A program made the translations under genes and the position numbers. DNA of 64,000 bases from Bacteroidota bacterium (GTDB taxonomy: Bacteria; Bacteroidota; Bacteroidia; UBA8524): positions 78,967 through 142,966 of the forward strand of contig WBUH01000013.1 in NCBI GenBank assembly GCA_008933805.1. The letters run 5' to 3'. Below the pieces are notes generated by a model that searched no databases, had not been told where the DNA came from, and saw only the letters and a list, made by a program, of their open reading frames with translations. Shown piece after piece: positions 43,883-51,560 of this stretch (positions within the stretch are counted from its first letter, which is position 1; every line of letters starts with the position of its first letter).

Positions 43883-45733
43883 CTAATTCTGGCCGTTCTG
43901 ACTCACCACTTTAATATGAACAGAGCCTGAATGATAGGTGCAATGCTCTGAAGCCTGTATCCACGCTGCCATTTTATAGGGCGGCTTACCTTGCAACGGA
44001 AAATTACCTTGCGGAAAACTCCACGTATAATCCTGTGAACTAACCGTTCCTTGCAGGTCATAGCTAACCCAATTGCTAACATTGTCCTGTTGTCCTATTG
44101 GTATATAAACTACCTTCCAATGCAATGCAGGGGGATTATTTACCGCTTGCCCGTTGTGGTCGTACACTTTTGCTGTATAAGTTACTTTGGTGCCTTTAGC
44201 TATTTCGGTGGCGGCATTGCTTGTCGTCAATTCAACTTTTGAATACGCTTTTACATCGGTAGTGATTGTTTCCGTAACCGTTTCGCCATTTACTGTGTAC
44301 GTACAGGTTACAGTGCAGGGTCCGCCTTTATCTGCCTCAACCACCGTTGTAGGTATATTTCCTGCCGGTCCGTAAAACTTAAGTGACGCGGATGATAATG
44401 TCCAACTGAATGTTCCACCCTGCGGCTCAACCCTTGCAGTTAGTATCCTTCTCTCCTTTAAACACATTGTAGCCATTGGCGCATAGGCTATATCTATTTT
44501 AAGTGTCGGTTTTTCTAACACTATTACACGTACTTTTTTCTTATCAGAGCAATCGGTGCCTGTAAATTCCACTTCTGCCCAACCCTCCCCTGCTGTTACA
44601 CCCTTAATAGTTACCGCCTGTTGGTTTGCTGCCCCTTCAATTTGCACATTATTACCTGCCGCCCAGCTAAATGAGCCTTGCATATTACCACTTGCAGTTA
44701 TAGTGGCCGAAGTCCCTTTCAGCACCTTCACCGAGTCGGGCACAGTCACCATACATGGATTAACTTTTACCTTAATGATCTTTACAATAGTTTCCCCGCA
44801 GGCTTTAATGGTGCAGGTAACAGTTTGGTCGCCCGGTTGTTTAGGAGTTACAAACGCCACAAAATTGTACGGCCCTGAATTAAGTTGTAACCCGCTTGAA
44901 ACCTCCCACGATACCTGACCTCCTGAGGGAGTAATTGTTGGGTTAATGGTAAACTGTTTGCCCACTGCTGCCGTAATCTCATCAGGAACATTAAAAGTAA
45001 CTACAGGCTTAATACAGTTAACAGCTACCGTATGCTTGTAACTTACGCCTTGTATGGTGTACTCTACCGTGAGGGTGCTATTACCCAAAGCGGTACTTTT
45101 AAACTGTACGGTTTGATTATTGTTACCGTTGGTAAGGGTTATATTTTCACCCGCAGTCCATTTAAAGCTGCCTCCGTAAGGGTACGCTTCGGCATAAATG
45201 GTAAATTCTCTATCTAAACATGAGGTAAAATTTTCAGGGGCTGATGTTTTAACACTGTAAACCTTAAACTCCAGCTTTTGCGAACCGGTTTTACTCACTA
45301 TTTCGTGCACCCCGTTTTGGTCACCGTGAATGTGGCAACCTCCCCCATTGCAATTATAGGTAGACTGAACCGTTCCGCCCGCCCCCGCCCCTTGGGCTCT
45401 GCTAAACGTTACATCATAATTTGCAATTACTTCTGCATTCGCTGAAGTTCCGGGTATTGGAGCATTGTTAATATCAGGATATACTTTGCCCTGCCAGTTT
45501 TTTGTTTGGTTGGGACCGATGGATATATCGGCCGGACTTACATCCACCACAATAGGTCCCGTGTGACTAAGGTTTACGGTACCCTGTTCGTGTTTATCGG
45601 TAGTTTTTGATTGGGAGCCATCATAGAAAGTGTATTTCCCGTTTTGGGTACTTACGTATAAACTGATTTCTCCCTGAGCGTAAACAATGCTTGCTGTAGT
45701 TGCAAAAAATAAAATCAGCAGTGCCTTTTTCAT
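43883..45733 (-). CDS. Secreted multi-domain Ig-like protein
   Basis: 616 aa. Signal peptide KKALLILFFATTASIVYAQ at residues 2-20. After an N-terminal module with a His/Cys patch (STYNCNGGGCHIHGDQNG) there are about five BIG2/Ig-like beta modules of 80-90 residues, repeating a G-xF-W pattern: GSFKWTAGENITL, GQVSWEVSSGLQL, GSFSWAAGNNVQI and GTFSWTLSSASLK. No T9SS C-terminal domain is seen; the protein ends CTYHSGSVHIKVVSQNGQN. It is predicted extracytoplasmic. It is the promoter-proximal gene of a pair with the Cry-like protein and may aid its delivery or binding, which is inference. Confidence 0.78.
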   Translation of the reverse strand: MKKALLILFFATTASIVYAQGEISLYVSTQNGKYTFYDGSQSKTTDKHEQGTVNLSHTGPIVVDVSPADISIGPNQTKNWQGKVYPDINNAPIPGTSANAEVIANYDVTFSRAQGAGAGGTVQSTYNCNGGGCHIHGDQNGVHEIVSKTGSQKLEFKVYSVKTSAPENFTSCLDREFTIYAEAYPYGGSFKWTAGENITLTNGNNNQTVQFKSTALGNSTLTVEYTIQGVSYKHTVAVNCIKPVVTFNVPDEITAAVGKQFTINPTITPSGGQVSWEVSSGLQLNSGPYNFVAFVTPKQPGDQTVTCTIKACGETIVKIIKVKVNPCMVTVPDSVKVLKGTSATITASGNMQGSFSWAAGNNVQIEGAANQQAVTIKGVTAGEGWAEVEFTGTDCSDKKKVRVIVLEKPTLKIDIAYAPMATMCLKERRILTARVEPQGGTFSWTLSSASLKFYGPAGNIPTTVVEADKGGPCTVTCTYTVNGETVTETITTDVKAYSKVELTTSNAATEIAKGTKVTYTAKVYDHNGQAVNNPPALHWKVVYIPIGQQDNVSNWVSYDLQGTVSSQDYTWSFPQGNFPLQGKPPYKMAAWIQASEHCTYHSGSVHIKVVSQNGQN

Positions 45734-45759
45734 AATTGGTAGGTTAAGGGTTGCTTAAT

Positions 45760-45790
45760 CAAATGTAGTTGAATTAGTTAGGAAACACAA
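45760..45790 (-). promoter_or_regulatory. Candidate promoter of the Ig-like / Cry-like operon
   Basis: TACATTTG on the minus strand (45767-45760) matches TAnnTTTG, 27 bp before the ATG at 45733. The -33 region (TTGT near 45790-45787) is a poor match, so only the -7 box is convincing. Confidence 0.4.
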
Positions 45791-45848
45791 CGAGGTGTTA
45801 CTATTTTGTAATAATGGCGCGTTGAAAAAAATTGTAAGTTGCCGACGA

Positions 45849-46070
45849 ATGACTACCGACCCTCAACTACTGCTGCAACTGGTGAAAATGGAGATGCCTT
45901 TTGGGAAATACAAAGGCACTGTGCTGTGTGATTTACCTGTATCGTACCTTGAGTGGTTTAACCGCAAGGGCTTTCCCCAAGGAAAGTTGGGAATGATGCT
46001 GCAAACCTTGTATGAAATAAAACTGAACGGGCTTGAATACCTGCTGGAACCCTTGAAAAAAATGAAGTAA
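45849..46070 (+). CDS. DUF3820-type small protein
   Basis: 73 aa from ATG 45849; an upstream GTG frame start at 45795 is less likely. The core MPFGKYKGTVLCDLPVSYLE followed by WFNRKGFPQGKLGMMLQTLY is the DUF3820 pattern (PFGKYKG...LP..YL.W). Function of the family is unknown. Its TAA overlaps the ATG of the next gene by one base (TAATG), so the two are probably co-translated. Confidence 0.85.
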   Translation: MTTDPQLLLQLVKMEMPFGKYKGTVLCDLPVSYLEWFNRKGFPQGKLGMMLQTLYEIKLNGLEYLLEPLKKMK

Positions 46071-46540
46071 TGAAGGCTGCCACATTAGCTGAATTAAAAC
46101 GCGAACTGAATGAACTGCCGACAAAGCAGGTGGTTGAACTGTGCCTAAGACTTACAAAATACAAAAAGGAAAACAAGGAACTGCTTACCTACTTGTTGTT
46201 TGAGGCACACGATGAACAGCAATACATCCGTAATGTGCAGCTTGAAATAACCACCCAGTTTGGTGAAATAAACACTGACAACATTTATTACGCCAAAAAG
46301 GGGATTCGCAAAGTGTTACGAATGGCGAACAAGTTTATTAAATACAGTGGTAACAAACAAACCGAAGCTGAGGTACTGATTTATTATTGTCGTGAGTTGA
46401 AAGAAACAGGCATACCCGTGCACCGTTACCTCGACTTATCTAAACTATACGACCGCCAGCTTGAAAAAATACGCAAGGCAGTAGCCACCCTTCACGAGGA
46501 TTTGCAGTACGATTATTTGAAGGAGCTGGAAGGTTTATAA
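46070..46540 (+). CDS. Conserved hypothetical helical protein
   Basis: 156 aa, largely alpha-helical and charged, no signal or membrane segment. It begins KAATLAELKRELNELPTKQV and contains LIYYCRELKETGIPVHRYLD and LDLSKLYDRQLEKIRKAVAT. I recall similar proteins in Bacteroidota but no function. Translation is probably coupled to the DUF3820 gene. A weak hairpin (AAAGGG...CCCTTT) near 46547-46575 may end the transcript. Confidence 0.7.
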   Translation: MKAATLAELKRELNELPTKQVVELCLRLTKYKKENKELLTYLLFEAHDEQQYIRNVQLEITTQFGEINTDNIYYAKKGIRKVLRMANKFIKYSGNKQTEAEVLIYYCRELKETGIPVHRYLDLSKLYDRQLEKIRKAVATLHEDLQYDYLKELEGL

Positions 46541-46599
46541 ATTAAAAAGGGCATGGCAAATTACCACACCCTTTATATACACTTAAAATTGTCTTGAGG

Positions 46600-47727
46600 T
46601 CATTTCAATCCCTGCCACCACTCCACATAAGTTGCAGAGTCTTGTAGGCTAACTTCTTCACCTATTACAGGGGTAATAATGGGTTGATTGTTGGTTTTTG
46701 CAGCCGTGGTAACCCGTAGTATCGGGTCGTCCCAAGCATGGTTACCTAACGAAAACTTGGCCCAATGCACAGGAAGCAATTTGTATGCTTTTAGTTCTTT
46801 GGCTGCTTGTACTGCTTCTTCGGGCATCATGTGTATGTATTTCCACCCTTTATCGTATTGCCCGCACTCAAGTATCGCAAGGTCAAACGGCCCGTATTTA
46901 GTTCCTATTTCGGCAAAGTGTTTATCATGGCCTGAATCGCCGCCTAAGTATATCTTTTTGGTGGGTGTTTGATATACAAACGATACCCACAACGAACGGT
47001 TACGTTTAAATCCACGACCTGAAAAGTGTCTGGCAGGAGTAAAGGTTACTTTAAACCCTGAATCTAATACCACCTCATCGTACCAGTCTTGCTCGATTAC
47101 GTTGGCCACATCAAAACCCCAACGTTCAAAATGGGCTCCAACACCTAATCCGCAGATTACCTTTTTAACACGTGACTTTAGAGCAGTTACTGTTTTGTAA
47201 TCCAAATGGTCCCAATGGTCGTGCGAAATAAACAGGTAATCTATTTCAGAAATATCATCTACCGTGTAAGCATCACTACCTACAAAACTTTTTGTTGTAA
47301 AGCTTACCGGAGAGGCCGACCCGCTTAAAACAGGGTCAACCAATATCCGTTTGCCGTCAACCTGCATAAAGTATGACGAGTGACCAAACCACACCATCAT
47401 ATCTTTTAAAGGGTCTATCGCTTTCAAATCTATTTTCTTTGTAGGGATAGTATCGGCAGGTTTATTACGTGGGTCTTTATTAAAAATAAACTTCTTCATT
47501 ACGGAGAAGTAGTTTTCACCCTCTGCTAAATCAGGCGTATGGCTTTGGTTTTGAAATTGTCCGTCTCTAAAATTCGGTGATTTTTTAATTCGCTCCAATC
47601 TCTCTCCTTCAGGATATTTCCCAAACTGTTCCTGCTGCATAAAAATGGCTACGGCAGCAATAAAAACAGCTATCAAAACAAGTAGTATCATTAGTGTTTT
47701 CTTTATTATCTTAAATGTTCTTCTCAT
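46600..47727 (-). CDS. MBL-fold metal-dependent hydrolase (NAPE-PLD/UlaG-like)
   Basis: 375 aa. An N-terminal TM anchor (TLMILLVLIAVFIAAVAIFM) is followed by a beta-lactamase-fold domain: MMVWFGHSSYFMQVDGKRIL, metal motif LFISHDHWDHLDYKTV (HxHxDH), IYLGGDSGHDKHFAEIG and LPVHWAKFSLGNHAWDDP. This arrangement matches membrane-associated phosphodiesterase/lactonase-like hydrolases. It is 5 bp downstream of the SDR gene, which it probably accompanies in an operon. Substrate unknown. Confidence 0.87.
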   Translation of the reverse strand: MRRTFKIIKKTLMILLVLIAVFIAAVAIFMQQEQFGKYPEGERLERIKKSPNFRDGQFQNQSHTPDLAEGENYFSVMKKFIFNKDPRNKPADTIPTKKIDLKAIDPLKDMMVWFGHSSYFMQVDGKRILVDPVLSGSASPVSFTTKSFVGSDAYTVDDISEIDYLFISHDHWDHLDYKTVTALKSRVKKVICGLGVGAHFERWGFDVANVIEQDWYDEVVLDSGFKVTFTPARHFSGRGFKRNRSLWVSFVYQTPTKKIYLGGDSGHDKHFAEIGTKYGPFDLAILECGQYDKGWKYIHMMPEEAVQAAKELKAYKLLPVHWAKFSLGNHAWDDPILRVTTAAKTNNQPIITPVIGEEVSLQDSATYVEWWQGLK

Positions 47728-47732
47728 TTCTG

Positions 47733-48548
47733 TTACTTTAACATACGCATTAAAATGCTGTCAAAAACCCTATCGGGTAGTATGCTCTTCATAAACAACG
47801 TTGATTTTGCCAATGCACCTGCCACGTAGCGGGTTTTTGGTTTATTCGCGTCAATGGCTTTTTTAATGGCTTCGGCTATCACAATAGGCTCAGAACCCAT
47901 TTTCCCTTCCTCGTTTTGCAATACTTTAGCATGCATGCGGGCAAGATTGCCATACGCTGTATTGCCTGATGTTTTTAACATATTATCACCTGCTATACCG
48001 CTCCATTCGGTTTTTATTGCGCCGGGCTGCACTACCACTACATCAATACCAAATTGTTTCAACTCCATACGTAAGCTATCGCTAAAGCCCTCTACTGCAA
48101 ACTTAGTTGCATGGTACCAAGCTCCGTGGGGCTCACCGAATTTACCTCCCATTGAAGACACATTAATAATTCTACCCGATTTTTGGCTGCGCATGTGGGG
48201 CAACACCAACTGTATAAGGCGTGCCAACCCAAACACGTTTACCTCAAACTGGTAGCGTGCTTCATCCAAGGGCACATCTTCAACTGCTCCATACGAACCA
48301 TAGCCTGCATTATTTACCAATACATCGATGCGTTTTTCAGCAGCAATAATCTCATTCACCCCTTTTATCATTGACGCGTCGTCTGTTACATCCATTGCCA
48401 ACAAACGCACTCCGTATTGCACCAACTCTTGCATCTTATCAACCCTACGTGCTGCCCCATATACTATGTGGCCTTCTTTTGCCAGCAGCTTTGCAGTATC
48501 TTTTCCTATCCCGGCCGAGGCTCCTGTTATTAATATTACTTTTTTCAT
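47733..48548 (-). CDS. Short-chain dehydrogenase/reductase
   Basis: 271 aa classical SDR. Cofactor loop ILITGASAGIGKDTAKLLAK, VLVNNAGYGSYGAVED, catalytic Ser in IINVSSMGGKFGEPHGAWYH and YHATKFAVEGFSDSLRMEL with Tyr and Lys. The C-terminal part (GALAKSTLFMKSILPDRVFD) resembles the oxidoreductase group related to YbbO/DltE-like enzymes. A motif shared with the TetR gene start lies 13 bp upstream, so repression by the adjacent TetR protein is likely. Confidence 0.9.
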   Translation of the reverse strand: MKKVILITGASAGIGKDTAKLLAKEGHIVYGAARRVDKMQELVQYGVRLLAMDVTDDASMIKGVNEIIAAEKRIDVLVNNAGYGSYGAVEDVPLDEARYQFEVNVFGLARLIQLVLPHMRSQKSGRIINVSSMGGKFGEPHGAWYHATKFAVEGFSDSLRMELKQFGIDVVVVQPGAIKTEWSGIAGDNMLKTSGNTAYGNLARMHAKVLQNEEGKMGSEPIVIAEAIKKAIDANKPKTRYVAGALAKSTLFMKSILPDRVFDSILMRMLK

Positions 48549-48560
48549 TTTTGTTTATTC

Positions 48561-48578
48561 GATTGATTAATCACTCTA
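48561..48578. promoter_or_regulatory. Putative TetR operator upstream of the SDR gene
   Basis: The minus strand reads TAGAGTGATTAATCAATC, containing the perfect palindrome TGATTAATCA. The same 18-mer with one mismatch recurs at 49167-49184 at the TetR gene start. This is how autoregulating TetR systems usually look. Confidence 0.6.
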
Positions 48579-48595
48579 TTATCCGTTAAAAAAAT

Positions 48596-49180
48596 TTATG
48601 CTCCTATCATGCGCCAAAGACGTTCAAAACTGTCTTCGATAACTTTAGCTTGCGCATCGTTACTGAGCTTAGCCATGCTTAGGTATTGGTGCAGCCCGTA
48701 AATATTACTGCTGATTAATGTATTAATATATTCTAATGGCAATGGTTCTACTTCACCCTTAACAATGCCCTCTTCAATCATTGACAACCAAGCCTTTGAT
48801 TGTTTTTTCATTTCATCGGGTGTAATCAGCATTAGGTACGGAGAGCTGGAAAATTGCTGCACAAACCTAAACTCAGCTTCATTGTTCATGGCCCAATACA
48901 AAGCATCAACATAATTACGCTTACACGTTGCTTTGGTATCTTCTCCCGGCAAACCTTGCGGCCTAATGCAGGCTCCGAGCTTTGATTTAATATCAATGTA
49001 CAAGCCTATGATTAAATCATCTTTGGTTTTGTAGTAATGAAAAAGGGTACCATTGGCCACACCAGCCTCTTTGGCAATTTTGCTGGTGGGTGTACCGTGA
49101 AAACCTGACTCAACAAACAGCTTCAATGCCGATGCAAGAATCTCAGCTTTCTTATCTCCTTTTTCAGATTGACTAATCAC
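48596..49180 (-). CDS. TetR/AcrR family transcriptional regulator
   Basis: 194 aa from GTG 49180. The helix-turn-helix is near residues 10-50: KKAEILASALKLFVESGFHG, TPTSKIAKEAGVANGTLFHY and YKTKDDLI. The C-terminal ligand domain is variable (FRFVQQFSSSPYLMLITPDE). A longer GTG start at 49237 is possible but would place the promoter-like TACCTTTG (49185-49192) inside the gene. If that box is used, the transcript starts at or just inside the GTG, and a leaderless or slightly later start is possible. It probably represses the SDR-MBL unit and itself. Confidence 0.87.
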   Translation of the reverse strand: MISQSEKGDKKAEILASALKLFVESGFHGTPTSKIAKEAGVANGTLFHYYKTKDDLIIGLYIDIKSKLGACIRPQGLPGEDTKATCKRNYVDALYWAMNNEAEFRFVQQFSSSPYLMLITPDEMKKQSKAWLSMIEEGIVKGEVEPLPLEYINTLISSNIYGLHQYLSMAKLSNDAQAKVIEDSFERLWRMIGA

Positions 49181-49215
49181 TCTACAAAGGTAAGAAGGTT
49201 TTCTTCTTCTCCAAG
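49167..49215 (-). promoter_or_regulatory. TetR gene promoter with overlapping operator-like motif
   Basis: Minus strand: CTTG (49215-49212), 19-bp spacer, TACCTTTG (49192-49185), then TAGAGTGATTAGTCAATC (49184-49167). The first two match the Bacteroidota promoter pattern, and the third matches the SDR upstream motif at 17 of 18 positions and would cover the start site. Confidence 0.6.
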
Positions 49216-49400
49216 AAGTATTAATAAAATTTAACACTCTACTGGTACCATTAATTTAATGTCACAAATAAAAAATTAGAAAGTAAATTATTTATAATCA
49301 AATAATTATAAGAAACAGTTACCGGAAAAACAAAACCAAAGAGAGATTAGACGTTAATCGAATAAATCATTAAGTACAAGAAAGTGTAAATGTGATATTA

Positions 49401-49423
49401 TAGATTTGTTACAACAATTGTAA
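49401..49423 (+). promoter_or_regulatory. TAGATTTG box with TTACAA-N3-TTGTAA palindrome
   Basis: TAGATTTG (49401-49408) fits the -7 pattern, without a clear TTTG at -33. Directly after it comes TTACAACAATTGTAA (49409-49423), perfect 6-bp arms around CAA. The T9SS protein ATG is 37 bp downstream. Confidence 0.45.
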
Positions 49424-49459
49424 TCTCATTCGACATAAACTATCATTAAAATTAATCAC

Positions 49460-51298
49460 ATGAAAAAATCAATTCAAAAACACTTTAAATTATTAATTGC
49501 AGTAATTGCTATCGCAGGTTGGTCACATGAATTAAACGCACAATGCAGTATTAATGCCTCAGCTGACACGACAGTTTGCGTATTCGGTAGCTCTGTACAG
49601 CTAAATGCAACCTCAAGCTCTACACCAATAGGTTATTCTTGGAGCCCATCAACACGCTTAAGCAACACTACGATATCAAACCCAGTAGCAACCGTAAATG
49701 GAACAATCAAGTATTATGTTACCGCTTCTTTTGCAAATGGCACTGAACTAGTTACAAATGGAAACTTTGAAAGCGGTAACACAGGCTTTTCCTCTGACTA
49801 TACCTTTAACCCTACGCCCGTTCCTTATTCGAACGATTTAGACGAAGAAGAGTATTACGTGGGGACTAATCCGTCAGCTATTCACCAATGTTTTGCCGCT
49901 TGTAGTGATCACACCACGGGTGTAGGAAAAATGATGATAATAAATGGTGCTCCGACAGCTAATGTTAAAGTTTGGAAGCAAATTATATCAGTCACTCCAA
50001 ATACAGATTATGCATTCTCAGCTTGGCTAAACAATGTCACTTGTGGTGTTGGATATAACGCTCAACTACAATTCTCAATAGGAGGAAATTTAGTGGGCGG
50101 AACATTTGAGTCCGATTCTGCGCTCTGTAGCTGGAAAAAATTCTTTCAAATTTGGAATTCTGGGAGCAATACATCTGTTGAAATATCTATAGTAAATCAA
50201 AACACGGATCCTAACGGCAATGATTTTGCCCTTGATGATATTTCATTCAGATCAATATGTTACGCAACAGATTCAGTATCGATAACATTTTCCCCAAAGA
50301 TGTTTACTCAAAATCTTGTTCTATGTAATGAAGAAGACAGTGTACAATTACCATCCGAAATATGGGTAGACACTGTAGGGACTTTTTATGACACATTGCA
50401 AGCAGGAAATGGCTGTGACAGCATAATAACAACGAACGTGTCGCTTTTCAATCCCATTGAGTTGGTTGAAAATGGTGATTTCGAAGACGGTGACACAGCA
50501 TTTGATTCCGACTACACATATAATCCTTACACCACTCCATATACAAGCAACTTACTTGAAAGCCAATACGATGTCGGCACCAATCCATCTTCAACACACC
50601 AATGTTTTGCATCATGCTCTGACCACACATCCGGAAGCGGAAACATGATGATTATTAATGGTGCACCAACAGCAAACGTAAAAGTTTGGAAACAAACCGT
50701 AAGTGTGCAACCTAATAGGTATTACGAATTTTCAGCATGGCTAAGTAATATTACATGCGGTGTTGGATATAACGCTGTTCTTCAGTTCTCTATTGGTGGA
50801 ACTTTAATTGGGGACACTATCGAGTCAGATTCGGCACTATGCTCTTGGAAACAATTTTACCAGATTTGGAATTCAGGAAGCAATACTTCTGTTGAGATAT
50901 CAATCGTGAATCAAAATACAAATGCCAATGGAAATGACTTTGCACTTGATGATATTTCATTTAAAGAAATTTGCGATACTACAGGGTTAGGGTTTTATAA
51001 AACAGGAAAAAACACTTTAAAAATTGATGAATACGGGTATAGCAATAAACTGAACGTTTACCCTAATCCAACAAGAAACAACATATTCATCCAAGCCAAA
51101 GAATCACTTAAAGGCGGGTATATCATCAAAGTATATGAATCTACAGGACGTATAGTTTTATCAAAACAATTTATGACCACTAATGCTGAAATAATAAATG
51201 TACCCGTAGACGAGTTATCAGAGGGATCATACATTATAAATATTTCAAACATCGATAACACCATCAATGAAAACCACAAAATAATATTAATAAAATAG
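49460..51298 (+). CDS. T9SS type A cargo protein with an internally duplicated carbohydrate-binding-like domain
   Basis: 612 aa. Signal peptide FKLLIAVIAIAGWSHELNA. A short Ig-like module (residues ~30-95) precedes two homologous ~170-residue domains, one starting ELVTNGNFESGNTGFSSDYT and the other ELVENGDFEDGDTAFDSDYT. Both contain MIINGAPTANVKVWKQ, SNTSVEISIVNQNT and GNDFALDDISF. These resemble CBM-type jelly rolls with paired cysteines. The C-terminus (LNVYPNPTRNNIFIQAKESL ... LSEGSYIINI) is a T9SS type A domain. Base composition is visibly more AT-rich than neighbouring core genes. It is probably surface-attached. Confidence 0.85.
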   Translation: MKKSIQKHFKLLIAVIAIAGWSHELNAQCSINASADTTVCVFGSSVQLNATSSSTPIGYSWSPSTRLSNTTISNPVATVNGTIKYYVTASFANGTELVTNGNFESGNTGFSSDYTFNPTPVPYSNDLDEEEYYVGTNPSAIHQCFAACSDHTTGVGKMMIINGAPTANVKVWKQIISVTPNTDYAFSAWLNNVTCGVGYNAQLQFSIGGNLVGGTFESDSALCSWKKFFQIWNSGSNTSVEISIVNQNTDPNGNDFALDDISFRSICYATDSVSITFSPKMFTQNLVLCNEEDSVQLPSEIWVDTVGTFYDTLQAGNGCDSIITTNVSLFNPIELVENGDFEDGDTAFDSDYTYNPYTTPYTSNLLESQYDVGTNPSSTHQCFASCSDHTSGSGNMMIINGAPTANVKVWKQTVSVQPNRYYEFSAWLSNITCGVGYNAVLQFSIGGTLIGDTIESDSALCSWKQFYQIWNSGSNTSVEISIVNQNTNANGNDFALDDISFKEICDTTGLGFYKTGKNTLKIDEYGYSNKLNVYPNPTRNNIFIQAKESLKGGYIIKVYESTGRIVLSKQFMTTNAEIINVPVDELSEGSYIINISNIDNTINENHKIILIK

Positions 51299-51313
51299 TC
51301 TATTAAAGAACTG

Positions 51314-51349
51314 AAAAAGAGCTTGACACTCGTGTCAAGCTCTTTTTTA
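51314..51349 (+). terminator. Terminator after the duplicated-domain T9SS gene
   Basis: AAAAAGAGCTTGACAC and GTGTCAAGCTCTTTTT form a 16-bp stem with a two-base (TC) centre, followed by T residues, 15 bp past the stop. Confidence 0.92.
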
Positions 51350-51366
51350 TGTTAACCACAGTTAAA

Positions 51367-51396
51367 ACAAAAAAGCCATCCGGACGTGGATGGCTT
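51367..51396 (-). terminator. Terminator downstream of the tRNA gene
   Basis: Minus strand AAGCCATCC - ACGTCC - GGATGGCTT then T residues, a 9-bp stem starting 11 bp after the tRNA 3' end. Confidence 0.8.
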
Positions 51397-51406
51397 CTAA
51401 TTTTTG

Positions 51407-51480
51407 TGGGCCCACCTGGGCTCGAACCAGGGACCCCCTGATTATGAGTCAGGTGCTCTAACCGGCTGAGCTATAGGCCC
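51407..51480 (-). tRNA. tRNA with CAU anticodon (elongator Met or Ile2)
   Basis: 74 nt. All arms pair: acceptor GGGCCTA/TGGGCCC, D stem GCTC/GAGC, anticodon stem CCTGA/TCAGG around CTCATAA, T stem CCTGG/CCAGG with TTCGAGC, discriminator A. The anticodon is CAT. The CCA end is not encoded. An initiator is unlikely because position 1 pairs with 72 and the GGG/CCC anticodon pairs are absent. CAU is also carried by lysidine-modified Ile2 tRNA, and sequence alone does not decide. Confidence 0.95.
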
Positions 51481-51560
51481 GCAAACCCCAAGGGTTTTGC
51501 TAAAAGGACTGCAAAAGTAATGCAGCGTTTTTACTTGCGCAAGTTTTTACCTGCCAATTT

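Noticed and set aside
51407..51480. tRNA as the attachment site of the mobile element
   Set aside because: The integrase is over 8 kb away with htpG and fadD-like core genes between, and no tRNA 3' fragment was seen near the integrase.
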